Below are positions 7,856 to 16,139 of a stretch of 39,716 bases of DNA, in pieces. The notes beneath the pieces were generated by a model, which ran no database searches, was not told the origin of the DNA, and was given only the letters and a program-made list of their open reading frames with translations. Position numbers and translations under genes: made by a program. The stretch's first letter is position 1; each line of letters opens with the position of its first letter. Location of the stretch: positions 1 to 39,716 of the forward strand of contig JANYJX010000111.1 of assembly GCA_025358355.1 (NCBI GenBank), given 5' to 3'. The stretch comes from Actinomycetes bacterium (GTDB lineage Bacteria; Actinomycetota; Thermoleophilia; Gaiellales; Gaiellaceae).

Positions 7856-8402
7856 CCGGTTTCGAGACGAAGCGCGAACCGGCCGCGAGGAAGCGCCAGG
7901 GCTGCTCGGCCGCTTTCGTTATCCCGATCCGGATGTCGGTGACGACCTCGAGCTGCGCGGCCGGCGCTACGAGCTGGAACGGCGGTCGATCGATGTGCCG
8001 ACCATTGTGTTCACCGGTGACGCCGAGCGCCTGCGTCAGTCGTCCGGGGCCAGAGCAGAGCAGCCGTTCGTCGAGAAGGCCTCGCCGTTCGCGGATCGCG
8101 TCGAGCCCGTGCGTTGGCTCGAGCGCGCGGATCAGCACAGCGGCACCGCGGCCTTCGGCTTCGCAGACAAGGTTGAGGCACCAGTGGATGCCGTACGAGC
8201 GGTAGACGTAGACGCCGCCGGGCGGGCCGAACATGACGACATTGCGGCCGCGCGAGCCATCGAAAGAGTGACTCGCGGGATCGTCCTCGCGGTACGCCTC
8301 GACTTCGACAATCGTGCCGCCGACGCCGTCGACAAGCAGCGTCCAGCCGATCAACGCGGGCGCGACATCGAGGACGTCGCGGCCGAGCAGCTCAGACGTC
8401 AA
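7833..8402 (-). CDS. Alkyladenine DNA glycosylase (MPG/AAG family)
   Basis: This base-excision repair enzyme removes 3-methyladenine and related lesions. It has 190 residues from TTG 8402; the frame is open further upstream but that part lies inside the MBL gene. Family landmarks are [17 protein letters not shown] (catalytic Glu and the ASH loop), [19 protein letters not shown] (the DNA-intercalating hairpin with Tyr), HWCLNLV and [12 protein letters not shown]. It is the last gene of the seven-gene minus-strand operon and overlaps the stop of the MBL gene by 11 bases, so coupling is likely. Its 3' end overlaps the PBP stop region on the other strand. Confidence 0.9.
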   Translation of the reverse strand: MTSELLGRDVLDVAPALIGWTLLVDGVGGTIVEVEAYREDDPASHSFDGSRGRNVVMFGPPGGVYVYRSYGIHWCLNLVCEAEGRGAAVLIRALEPTHGLDAIRERRGLLDERLLCSGPGRLTQALGVTGEHNGRHIDRPPFQLVAPAAQLEVVTDIRIGITKAAEQPWRFLAAGSRFVSKPANARRRF

Positions 8403-9156
8403 CCCACTCCGGGCCGGGTTCGATGCGCCCGAACCCGTCCACGTGCGAGCACGCCACCGTGGCTCCCGAGCCTCCGAGTTCCTGGAGGAACGCGCGCCGC
8501 GTGGCAAGGCCTAGTTCGGGATCCGAGTCGTGCAGGAAATCCCATTCCGGGTGCGCGACGTGCTCGCGCGCGTGGACGACATCCGCGAGGAACACGAATC
8601 GCTCCGTCCCGTCTGTGAAGTCGAGACAAGCGTGGCCGGCGCGATGCCCTGGTGCCGAGCCGAGCCGCACACCGGGGACGATCTCGCCACCGTCCGCAAC
8701 TCGATCGACCCGCACTCCGGCCCTGCGCAAGGTCGCGACGATCCGATCGGCATCCTCACCGAGATCAGCCGTCGTCTCGAGCGCAACGACACGCGCAGAC
8801 GGCAAAGCGGGCGCGAGGCCGTCCGGATACTCGCCCACGACGATCCCTCCCGCATGGTCGGCGTCGAAGTGCGTGAGCACGACTGTCGTGACCTCGTCGG
8901 AGGAGCAGCTCGCGGCGGCGAGCCCATCGTCGAGCGTCACGAGGCGCACCTCCATGTCGAACGCGTCGTGGAAGACACCAAGCCCGGTATCGACGAGCAT
9001 CACCTCGGCGCCGCGTCGGCAGAGCAATGCATGGCACGGCAGCCACGCGATCTCGTCCTCGCCCGCATCCGGATAGACCCACCGAAGCGGCGCGTGCAGC
9101 GCGTCCAGCGCGAGCAGCGAGATCGTCCAGCCGGCGACGGTGACGGAACGGGTCAC
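8392..9156 (-). CDS. Metallo-beta-lactamase fold hydrolase
   Basis: The product has 254 residues from GTG 9156. The metal-binding signature [10 protein letters not shown] (HxDxDH, about residues 95-104) is clear, with further ligands in GHRAGH (about 173), Asp in [11 protein letters not shown] (about 191) and His in CSHVDGFG (about 237). This arrangement suits two metal ions. The subfamily is that of N-acyl-homoserine-lactonase-like or general MBL-fold hydrolases, and the substrate cannot be told. The GTG overlaps the stop of the preceding gene as GTGA. Confidence 0.85.
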   Translation of the reverse strand: MTRSVTVAGWTISLLALDALHAPLRWVYPDAGEDEIAWLPCHALLCRRGAEVMLVDTGLGVFHDAFDMEVRLVTLDDGLAAASCSSDEVTTVVLTHFDADHAGGIVVGEYPDGLAPALPSARVVALETTADLGEDADRIVATLRRAGVRVDRVADGGEIVPGVRLGSAPGHRAGHACLDFTDGTERFVFLADVVHAREHVAHPEWDFLHDSDPELGLATRRAFLQELGGSGATVACSHVDGFGRIEPGPEWVDV

Positions 9157-9422
9157 GCGTCGAACAGCGGCGGCTGGTCTATACGCGCCGCACGCCGAGC
9201 CGCGCGTCGCCGTGGCTGAGCGCTGTCGGCGGCCGTGTCCAGTTCCTCGATGATCGTCTCCTGCGTGCGCGACGCCACAACGGGCTCCGCGATCCCCTCG
9301 ACCCAGACCAGCGTGCGGCGCCCGTTGCCGCGCTCGCCGCCCACAATCGGCTCGAGCGCGTAGATCTTGTCCGCCCGAACGTACTTGCCGAACCCGAGAA
9401 ACACCATCCGCGCGCCTGTCAT
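9153..9422 (-). CDS. RemA/DUF370-like small protein
   Basis: The product has 89 residues from ATG 9422 (MTGARMVFLGFG); ATG 9407 is an alternative. The pattern GFGKYVRADKIYALEP, then GRRTLVWVEGIAEPVVASRTQETI, matches the RemA/DUF370 layout: GFG near the N-terminus, a conserved basic residue before Ile, and a GRRT strand. RemA of Bacillus is a DNA-binding regulator of matrix genes. The basic C-terminal tail here (PRRRAARRAARI) would suit nucleic acid binding, which is an inference. It starts 11 bases after the peptidase stop and ends in a GTGA overlap with the MBL gene. Confidence 0.65.
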   Translation of the reverse strand: MTGARMVFLGFGKYVRADKIYALEPIVGGERGNGRRTLVWVEGIAEPVVASRTQETIIEELDTAADSAQPRRRAARRAARIDQPPLFDA

Positions 9423-9433
9423 CACACGCGAGC

Positions 9434-11032
9434 TTACGCCTCGGCGAGCTCGGCGAGAAACGGTCCCACGTCGAGCGGGCGGCCCGTTGCGTGCTCGATC
9501 GCGCCTCGCCAATCGGTTGTGCGGCCGATGCTGAAGAGGCGCTCGTTCAAGAATCTGGCCACCTCGGGGCTCGCGACGTAGCTCTCCCAGCTACCGGTCG
9601 CCTCGAGGAGATGCGCCTGCAGCTGCGACGCGACGATCTCGCCAAGAAGGTAGTTCTGGTAGTAGGCCGGCGAAGTCGAGAAGTGGATCTTCGCCGCCCA
9701 ATCCGGCTGGTCTCGGTTGTCCGGCCGCGTCACCAGCTGGAAGCGCTCGACGAGATCCCACCACAGCCGGTTCAGATCCTGCTTCGGGTCGCGATACAAC
9801 GCGCGCTCGAAGTACGCCATCACCGGCACCCAGCGCGCTACGTGGATGTGCTGCGCGACGCGCGCGCGGGTCAACTCGACTTCGGCCGCCGCAGCCTCGT
9901 CCGCAGGCATGCCCGCGTAGCGCGCGAGCCACGCGCCCGAGCGCGACATCCGGCCGAACAGCATCGCGGATGCCTCGGTCGTGATCAGGTGCGCGGCCGT
10001 GCGCAGGAAATACGGCAGCGAGGGATCGACGCCGTCGTCGTAGACGCCATGCCCGAGCTCGTGCAGAAGCGTCGCGAACCAGTACTCGGTCGGCGTCAGG
10101 TTGCAGAGGATGCGCACGTCGCCCTTGCGATCGACGTCCATACAGAACGCGTGCTGGCACTTGTTCTCGCGCTCGTAGAGGTCGGAGCGCGCGAGGATCG
10201 GCCGGACATCGAAGCCGACCTCGTCGAAGTAATCGGTCGCTATCTCCTCGAGCGAGCGCCCGGCGAACCAGCGGTCGAGATCGAGGTTCGCCGCCGGAGC
10301 CTCCTGGAAGAACGGGTCGGCGTAGTGCCACGGCCGGAGGTCGCCGGTTGTCCGCGCAAAGCGCTCTGCGAGACCTGCGTCGAGGCGCTCCTTGTAGCGC
10401 TCGTAGGCGGCCTGCGAGCCGGCGAGGATCGCGTCGAGCGTCTCGAAGACCTCGTCCTCGTCGAGCTCGTCCAGTTCGAGCGACATCGAGTAGTAGTTCG
10501 CGTAGCCGAGCTCCTTGGCGGCTTCGTTGCGCGCGCCAACAAGCTCGAGGAGGTGCGGCGCGACCTGCGCCCCGATCTGCTTCGACGCCTCCCACGCGCG
10601 CTCGCGCTGGCCGAGGTCGTCCGAACGTTCGAGGATCTCGCGGATCTGGTTCTCGCCCGCGCGCGCACCGTCGAGATCGGCGCGGAACGTGTTGAACAGA
10701 CCTTCGACGACCTTCTCGAGCTTCACGATGCGCTCGATCGCCTCGGCCGACAGCTGGTTCGGGGCATGGCCGTTGCGGAGGAGAACGGCCTGACGGCGAA
10801 GTTGTGGGTCGACGTCGTCGGCGTCCGCGGCCGCGAGCCAGAACGCGTACGGCTCCGGGCGCGAAAGGACAGTACGCAGCTCGGTGTCGAGGCGCGTGCT
10901 CTCGAGTTCCCAGTGCTCCTCGCTCGTCACGTTCAACTGCCACGACGCTTCCGACGCGGCGGCGAGCAGCGGCTCGATCTCGGCCTGGATCGCCTCGATC
11001 CGCTCCGCGAGCACTTCATTCGAGATCGTCAT
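9434..11032 (-). CDS. M2/M3-like zinc metallopeptidase
   Basis: The product has 532 residues from ATG 11032, which has GGAGG about ten bases upstream and overlaps the previous stop as ATGA. The zinc site is HELGH (residues 324-328), with a likely third ligand Glu 353 in LITTEASAML. The fold is helical throughout, as in gluzincin oligopeptidases and carboxypeptidases of clan MA(E); KELGYANYYSMSLELDEL resembles the N-terminal helices of the M2/M3 group. There is no signal peptide, so it acts on intracellular peptides. Which of M2, M3 or M32 is nearest cannot be settled by eye. Confidence 0.85.
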   Translation of the reverse strand: MTISNEVLAERIEAIQAEIEPLLAAASEASWQLNVTSEEHWELESTRLDTELRTVLSRPEPYAFWLAAADADDVDPQLRRQAVLLRNGHAPNQLSAEAIERIVKLEKVVEGLFNTFRADLDGARAGENQIREILERSDDLGQRERAWEASKQIGAQVAPHLLELVGARNEAAKELGYANYYSMSLELDELDEDEVFETLDAILAGSQAAYERYKERLDAGLAERFARTTGDLRPWHYADPFFQEAPAANLDLDRWFAGRSLEEIATDYFDEVGFDVRPILARSDLYERENKCQHAFCMDVDRKGDVRILCNLTPTEYWFATLLHELGHGVYDDGVDPSLPYFLRTAAHLITTEASAMLFGRMSRSGAWLARYAGMPADEAAAAEVELTRARVAQHIHVARWVPVMAYFERALYRDPKQDLNRLWWDLVERFQLVTRPDNRDQPDWAAKIHFSTSPAYYQNYLLGEIVASQLQAHLLEATGSWESYVASPEVARFLNERLFSIGRTTDWRGAIEHATGRPLDVGPFLAELAEA

Positions 11033-12153
11033 CCGGCGAGAGCCTCCTTCAGTGTGGCAACGATGTACGCCTGATCGCTCTGATCCAGTCGAGCGTGGAA
11101 TGGGAGCGCGAGCGTGCGCGCGCTGAGGCCCTCGGCGATCGGGCACAGGCCTTCCTTGAAGCCGTAGCGCTCGCGCATGTACGACTGCAGGTGGATGCAC
11201 GGCAGGTAGCGCGCAGTCGCGACGCCGGCGTCGGTGAGCTTGGCAATCACGGCCTCGCGATCGGCTCCGGCCGGCAGCGCGACGACGTAAACGAACCAGG
11301 AGCGCTCGTGGTCGGCGTCATCGGCCAGCGGCAGCTCGAGCCCGTCCAAGCCGGCCAGCATCGTGTTGTAGCGCTGCGCGACCGTCGTGCGCGCGGCGAG
11401 GATCCTGTCGAGCTTCTCGAGCTGCCCGATGCCGATCGCGGCTCGGATGTCGTCCAGGCGGTAGTTGAAACCGAGCCGCGCGTGGTCGAGCCAGCCGCCA
11501 GCGTCGGCGCGACCCTGGTTGCGCAGCGACTTGAGTAGCAGCCACTCGGCCTCGGAATGCGTCGTGACCATCCCGCCCTCGCCGGTCGTGATCTGCTTGT
11601 TCGGGTAGAACGCGAAGACTGACGAGGTTCCGTGCGAGCCGACGCGAGCGCCCTTGTAGCGGGCGCCGAGCGCCTCGCAGGCATCGTCGATCAAGGTGAG
11701 CCGGTGCCGCTCGCAGATCTCCTGCAGCGGGCCGAGCTCACACGGGTAGCCGTAGATGTCGACCCCAACGATCGCCGTAGTTCGCGGCGTGATCGCAGCT
11801 TCAACGGCTGCGGGATCGAGGTTCAGCGTGCGCGGATCGACATCGGCGAACACGGGCGTCGCGCCCTCGTAGATCGCGCAGTTCGCCGACGCGACGAACG
11901 AGTACGGCGACGTGATCACCTCGTCCCCGGGGCCAACGCCGGCAGCGACGCAGAGCAGGTGCAGCCCCGCCGTGCCGCTCGAGACGGCTGCAGCGTACGG
12001 CGCGCCGACCGACGCAGCGAACAGCTCCTCGAAGCGCTCGATCGACGGGCCGAGCGACAGCCTCCCCGACCGCAGCACCTCGATCGCGAGCTCCTCCTCG
12101 CGGTCGTCGAGCCAAGGTGCGGAGAGCCCGATCTGACGGACGGTCGAGCTCAC
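11029..12153 (-). CDS. DegT/DnrJ/EryC1/StrS-type aminotransferase
   Basis: This is a PLP enzyme of 374 residues, normally acting on nucleotide-linked ketosugars. Landmarks are SSGTAGLHLLCVAAGVGPGDEVI, here split as SSGTAGLHLL and GVGPGDEVI (phosphate-binding turn), LIDDACEALGARY (Asp 156/157 contacting the PLP ring) and FYPNKQITTGEGG (Lys 186, Schiff base). GTG 12153 overlaps the ilvE stop as GTGA. No sugar nucleotide genes are nearby, so the substrate is unknown. Confidence 0.9.
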   Translation of the reverse strand: MSSTVRQIGLSAPWLDDREEELAIEVLRSGRLSLGPSIERFEELFAASVGAPYAAAVSSGTAGLHLLCVAAGVGPGDEVITSPYSFVASANCAIYEGATPVFADVDPRTLNLDPAAVEAAITPRTTAIVGVDIYGYPCELGPLQEICERHRLTLIDDACEALGARYKGARVGSHGTSSVFAFYPNKQITTGEGGMVTTHSEAEWLLLKSLRNQGRADAGGWLDHARLGFNYRLDDIRAAIGIGQLEKLDRILAARTTVAQRYNTMLAGLDGLELPLADDADHERSWFVYVVALPAGADREAVIAKLTDAGVATARYLPCIHLQSYMRERYGFKEGLCPIAEGLSARTLALPFHARLDQSDQAYIVATLKEALAG

Positions 12154-13088
12154 GCTCCGGTTGACGCCGCCGCGCGCGCCGTGTCCACAACGTCGAGCCA
12201 GGAGCCCCAGCGCTCGTCAAGCCCGTTGACGGTCGCGAGGTACGCCTTCTGGACCTCAAGCGTGACGGCGCCGATCCCAATCTCGATGTCGTCGACAGCG
12301 CGCACCGGCGTCACCTCGGCAGCGGTGCCGGTCATGAACACCTCGTCAGCGAGATGAAGATCGGGCCGGATCAGACTCGACTCCTCGACGATGTAGCCAA
12401 GCTCGCGCGCGATCGTGATCACCGAGTCGCGGGTGATGCCCGCGAGGATCGAGGTCGAGAGCGGCGGTGTGCGAATCACGCCGTTCTTCACCACGAAGAT
12501 GTTCTCGCCCGGGCCGTCGGCGATGGTGCCGTCGTCGGTGAGCAGAATCGCCTCGTCGTAGCCGCCGCGCCGCGCCTCGGTGGTCGCGAGCATCGAGTTG
12601 AGATAGACACCCGACGCCTTCGAGACGTGCGGAATCACGTTCGCACCGACGCGCTTCCAAGACGAGATCTTCGTCGTGATCCCGTTGTCGAGCGATCCCT
12701 CACCGAGATACGAGCCCCACGGCCAGTTCATGATCACGGTCTCGACCGGGTTCCCCGCGGTGGAGACGCCGAGCTCGCCGTAGCCGTAGAAGGCGATCGG
12801 CCGGATGTAGCTCGACGCAAGTCCGTTGACCGTCACGAGCTCGTGCGTCGCCTCGCGCAGCTCCTCGACCGAGTACGGGATGTCCATGTACAGCAGACGG
12901 GCGGAGTCGTGCAGCCGGCGCATGTGGTCGGCCAGCCGGAACACGGCAGGGCCTTTCGGTGTCTCATAGCAGCGAATCCCCTCGAACACACCAGTGCCGT
13001 AATGCAGGCCGTGGACGCCGACATGGACCTTCGCATCGGCCCAGTCGACCAGCTCGCCGTTCATCCAGATCTTCTCGGTCGCTTGCAT
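12150..13088 (-). CDS. ilvE: Branched-chain amino acid aminotransferase
   Basis: This fold-type IV PLP enzyme carries out the last step in Leu, Ile and Val synthesis. It has 312 residues from ATG 13088, with GAGGAGA upstream. Landmarks are HGLHYGTGVFEGIRCYET, YIRPIAFYGYGELGV, the Schiff-base Lys at about 157 in PHVSKASGVYLNS, and GPGENIFVV followed by ILAGITRDSV. Length and motif order match bacterial IlvE. It follows the YbaK-like gene after 11 bases and precedes the DegT gene with a GTGA overlap. Confidence 0.93.
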   Translation of the reverse strand: MQATEKIWMNGELVDWADAKVHVGVHGLHYGTGVFEGIRCYETPKGPAVFRLADHMRRLHDSARLLYMDIPYSVEELREATHELVTVNGLASSYIRPIAFYGYGELGVSTAGNPVETVIMNWPWGSYLGEGSLDNGITTKISSWKRVGANVIPHVSKASGVYLNSMLATTEARRGGYDEAILLTDDGTIADGPGENIFVVKNGVIRTPPLSTSILAGITRDSVITIARELGYIVEESSLIRPDLHLADEVFMTGTAAEVTPVRAVDDIEIGIGAVTLEVQKAYLATVNGLDERWGSWLDVVDTARAAASTGA

Positions 13089-13099
13089 GGCTGCTCTCC

Positions 13100-13615
13100 T
13101 CAGTCTTCGGCCGGCGTTGGAGCTGAATCGTACGCGGGCTGTTCGACGACGTCCATCGGTTCCCCTCTCGCTAACCGAACCAGCTCGGTGGGAGTGAGCG
13201 CGACCATGTGCCGCGGCGAACCTCCGCCGACCCAAACGAGCGGCTCGGTCAGCAGTGTCTGCTCGACGAGAACGCGCTTACCGCTGCCCGGGAAAGGCCC
13301 GACGGAGCCTGGCGTAAAGCCGGTGGTGGCCTCGACTTCGGCTGGTAGGGCGACACGGGCTTCGGCGGCGTTTGCTGCTCGCGCGATCTTCGCTGTGTCG
13401 GCCCGCCGGTCTCCGGGGACGAGCACGACGACCGGCGTCCCATCGCAGACGAACACGAGCGACTTCACGATCTGATGCAGCTCGCAGCCAATGGTCTCAG
13501 CCGCTTCCTGCGCCGTTGCTGCACCGCCGGCGAGCTCCTCGAGCCGCGCCTCAGCGCCGGACTCACGCAGGAAAGCGGCAACGCGATCAACCGATTCCGG
13601 CCAGGCGCTCGTCAT
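13100..13615 (-). CDS. YbaK/EbsC-family aminoacyl-tRNA deacylase
   Basis: The product has 171 residues from ATG 13615. It has the YbaK layout: AAETIGCELHQIVKSLVF with the conserved Lys near 51, VVLVPGDRRADTAKIARA, a Gly-rich loop (TTGFTPGSVGPF), and a C-terminal strand that ends SPRHMVALTPTELVRL. The family hydrolyses mischarged tRNAs such as Cys-tRNA(Pro) or Ala-tRNA(Pro); which one applies here is open. It is the first gene of the seven-gene operon and appears leaderless, with TAGCCT six bases before ATG. Confidence 0.88.
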   Translation of the reverse strand: MTSAWPESVDRVAAFLRESGAEARLEELAGGAATAQEAAETIGCELHQIVKSLVFVCDGTPVVVLVPGDRRADTAKIARAANAAEARVALPAEVEATTGFTPGSVGPFPGSGKRVLVEQTLLTEPLVWVGGGSPRHMVALTPTELVRLARGEPMDVVEQPAYDSAPTPAED

Positions 13616-13621
13616 CGGCCA

Positions 13622-13631
13622 AGGCTACCGT
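13622..13631. promoter_or_regulatory. Overlapping divergent -10 boxes (YbaK and GNAT genes)
   Basis: Only 23 bases separate the two start codons. TAGCCT (minus, 13627-13622) lies six bases before ATG 13615, and TACCGT (plus, 13626-13631) lies seven bases before GTG 13639. The two boxes share the TA at 13626-13627, so both genes would be leaderless and would compete for one melting site. Confidence 0.5.
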
Positions 13632-13638
13632 TGCGTTC

Positions 13639-14109
13639 GTGCATGGAGTTCAGGTACGGCGGGTCAGCGAGGCAGATTGGAACGCGCTGCGCGATGTCAG
13701 GCTCCGCTCTCTCGCAGATTCGCCCGACGCGTTCGGGTCGACCCTCGAACGCGAGGCGGCGTTCGGCGACGCCGATTGGCAAGAGTGGGCGCGCGACGCA
13801 GCGGCTGGCAGCGCTGAGACCTGTTTCCTCGCCTGGCTCGACGACGAGCCAGTTGGCGTCGTCGGCGCGTACGCCGAGGAGAGACGCGATCACGTTGGGC
13901 GGCAAGGTTTCGGTCGAGCACTCATCGAAGCGATTGTTTCCTGGTCAGCTGAGAATGGGGCTCCGACGATCCGCCTCGACGTGATGGTCAGTAACGTCGA
14001 GGCTCGTCGACTCTACGAGAGCTTTGGCTTCGCGCCGACCCGACAAACGAAGCAGTACGAGGACAGGCCGCATATCACGACGGTCGAGCTGGAGCGGGAA
14101 GCTCAGTAG
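13639..14109 (+). CDS. GNAT-family acetyltransferase-like protein lacking the beta4 region
   Basis: The product has 156 residues from GTG 13639. The N-terminal half (VRRVSEADWNALRDVRLRSL, then DAFGSTLERE) and the C-terminal half (ALIEAIVSWS, then NVEARRLYESFGF) are typical GNAT. Between VVGAYAEERRD and GRQGFGRALI only about two residues remain where GNAT proteins carry a beta4 strand of about 14-18 residues ending in the acetyl-CoA binding motif. The frame stays open, so this looks like an in-frame deletion near base 13895. The Gly-x-Gly turn (RQGFGRA) is kept. Activity is doubtful. Its 3' end overlaps the ICMT-like gene by seven bases. Confidence 0.75.
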   Translation: MHGVQVRRVSEADWNALRDVRLRSLADSPDAFGSTLEREAAFGDADWQEWARDAAAGSAETCFLAWLDDEPVGVVGAYAEERRDHVGRQGFGRALIEAIVSWSAENGAPTIRLDVMVSNVEARRLYESFGFAPTRQTKQYEDRPHITTVELEREAQ

Positions 14110-14567
14110 AGGAACGGGACAAGGCGGAAACGGACGCGGCTTGCGTACTCGTCGTAGTCCGCATAGCGCTCGCGGAGGAAGCCTTCCTCCACGCGCGCTT
14201 TGAGCGCCCACACCACGCCGAGCACGACGGTGACGATCAGAGCCAGGACGCCGGCGTACAGCGAGTAGCCCGCGAAGAACAGGAGACCCGCCGAATAGAT
14301 CGGATGGCGGACGATCCGGTAAGGCCCGCGGTCGACCAGCTCACCGCTCGCGAGTGGTCTTGGATACGGCGTGAAGCCGCGGCCGAGCAGCCGCGACGAC
14401 CAGACCGCGATCGCACCGCCTGCGACCACCGACACGAGACCGACGACCGAGAGAGTCCGCTGCGCGCCGTGCGGCCACTCCGGCGGGAGGAACCCGACGC
14501 CGACAAGCACCGCCATGACCGCGAACTGCAGCCACACCCACCCGGCTCCTCGTCCGCTCGTGCTCAC
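14103..14567 (-). CDS. ICMT-like membrane methyltransferase
   Basis: This integral membrane protein of 154 residues starts at GTG 14567, three bases after the serA stop. Four to five transmembrane helices are visible (about 10-28, 38-56, 92-122). The isoprenylcysteine carboxyl methyltransferase signature is clear: GELVDRGPYRIVRHPIYSAG, then VEEGFLRERYADYDEYASRV. Bacterial members methylate lipids, isoprenoids or unknown carboxylates with S-adenosylmethionine. Co-transcription with serA is likely from spacing, but no pathway link is obvious. Confidence 0.82.
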   Translation of the reverse strand: MSTSGRGAGWVWLQFAVMAVLVGVGFLPPEWPHGAQRTLSVVGLVSVVAGGAIAVWSSRLLGRGFTPYPRPLASGELVDRGPYRIVRHPIYSAGLLFFAGYSLYAGVLALIVTVVLGVVWALKARVEEGFLRERYADYDEYASRVRFRLVPFLY

Positions 14568-14570
14568 GGA

Positions 14571-16139
14571 TCAGGCCAGGTCGATGAAGCGGGCGTCGCC
14601 GATGCCCTCAGCGTGCAGCTGCTCGACGAGCTCCGGCGGACAGGCGGTGTCGATCGAGAACACCATCAGTGCGCGCCCGCCTTCCTTCGTCCGGGACACG
14701 GCCATGTTGGCGATGTTCACTCCGGCCTCGCCGAACATCGTCCCGACACGACCGATCACGCCGGGCACATCGTCATAGCGGAAGAAGACCATCCGCGCTT
14801 CGAGCTCGATGTCGATCGCGTAGCCGAGCGCGCCCGCCAGGAAGAGTCGTGGCTCCGGGCCGATCGTCGTGCCGGCGACGGCGATCTCCTCGGTTGCGGT
14901 CTTGACGCGCACCTCGACGAGGTTCATGTACTCGCGTGAGGCGCGGAACCGTTCCTCTGCAACGTCGATCCCCCGCTCTCGCGCGATCAACGGCGCGTTC
15001 ACGTAGTTCACGGTCTGATCGACGCGGCCCTGGAACGCGCCGTTGAGCGCCGCGACCGTGAGCAGCCGTGTGTCGTGATCGGAGAGCGGGCCGTGGGCAC
15101 CGACGACGATCTGTCTTGGCGCTCCGCCTGCCAGCTCCAGCGCAAGCCGACCGAGTTTCGCCGCGAGCGGGATGAAAGGCCCGAGCACTTCGAAGTCGGC
15201 CACGTCGACGATCGGAATGTTGACCGCGGTCGAAACCACCCCGCCTTCGAGCGCGGCCGCTACCTGCTCGGCAACAATCACGCCGGCGCGATCCTGGGCC
15301 TCGTCGGTGGAGGCGGCGAGGTGCGGGGTGACGACGATGTTGTCCAACTCAAGCAGCGGCCCCGTGTACGGCTCGCTCGAGAAGACATCGAGCGCAGCCC
15401 CGGCGAGCTTGCCGGAGCGGATCGCGTCGCCGAGAGCTTCCTCGTCGACGAGCCCGCCACGCGCCGCGTTCACGAGGCGCGCGCCGTCGCGCATCTTCGC
15501 GATCGACTCGCGCCCGATTAGCCCGGTCGTCTCCGGCGTCAGCGGCGAGTGCAGCGTGACGAAGTCTCCCGCGCCGAGCGCGTCGCCGAGCGTCGGCGAA
15601 TGCTCCACGCCAAGCTCGCGGAAGCGCTCGTCTGAGACGAACGGGTCGTAGCCGACGACGCGCATCCCGAGGCCAAGCGCGCGCCGCGCAACCTGCTGCC
15701 CGATCCGGCCGAAGCCGATCACCGCGAGCGTCTTGCCGTCGAGCTCCACCCCGCCCCAGCGGCTCCGCTCCCAGCGGCCCTGCTTTAGCGCAGCGTGCGC
15801 CTGAGGGATGTTGCGCGCGAGCGCGACGAGCAGGCCGATGGTCTGCTCCGCGGCCGAAACAACGGTTGCCTCGGGCGCGTTCGCGACGACGATCCCGCGC
15901 CGCGTCGCCGCATCGACATCGACGTTGTCCACGCCTACCCCAGCTCGGCCGATCACCTTCAGGCGCTCCGCCTTTGCGATCACCTCGGCCGTGAGCTTCG
16001 TGGCCGAGCGGATGATGATCGCGTCGTAGCCGGCGATGATCTCGTCGAGCGGCGACTCGCTATCGACATCGACGTCGAACTTCGCCCGCAGGAGGTCGAC
16101 GCCGGCTTCCGCGATCGACTCCCGGATCAGCACCTTCAC
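14571..16139 (-). CDS. serA: D-3-phosphoglycerate dehydrogenase
   Basis: This enzyme carries out the first step of serine synthesis, oxidising 3-phosphoglycerate with NAD. It has 522 residues, the long actinobacterial form. Landmarks are [20 protein letters not shown] (substrate domain), [12 protein letters not shown] (NAD site), [14 protein letters not shown] (catalytic Arg) and [13 protein letters not shown] (catalytic His). The intervening ASB domain runs from about 315 to 445, and a C-terminal ACT domain ([18 protein letters not shown]) probably senses serine. Its GTG at 16139 overlaps the aminotransferase stop by four bases, which supports a joint serine pathway. Confidence 0.95.
   Translation of the reverse strand: MKVLIRESIAEAGVDLLRAKFDVDVDSESPLDEIIAGYDAIIIRSATKLTAEVIAKAERLKVIGRAGVGVDNVDVDAATRRGIVVANAPEATVVSAAEQTIGLLVALARNIPQAHAALKQGRWERSRWGGVELDGKTLAVIGFGRIGQQVARRALGLGMRVVGYDPFVSDERFRELGVEHSPTLGDALGAGDFVTLHSPLTPETTGLIGRESIAKMRDGARLVNAARGGLVDEEALGDAIRSGKLAGAALDVFSSEPYTGPLLELDNIVVTPHLAASTDEAQDRAGVIVAEQVAAALEGGVVSTAVNIPIVDVADFEVLGPFIPLAAKLGRLALELAGGAPRQIVVGAHGPLSDHDTRLLTVAALNGAFQGRVDQTVNYVNAPLIARERGIDVAEERFRASREYMNLVEVRVKTATEEIAVAGTTIGPEPRLFLAGALGYAIDIELEARMVFFRYDDVPGVIGRVGTMFGEAGVNIANMAVSRTKEGGRALMVFSIDTACPPELVEQLHAEGIGDARFIDLA

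Noticed and set aside
9491-11074. Plus-strand open frame (527 residues) opposite the peptidase gene
   Set aside because: It is an antisense shadow; the minus strand encodes the HELGH peptidase with a Shine-Dalgarno site.
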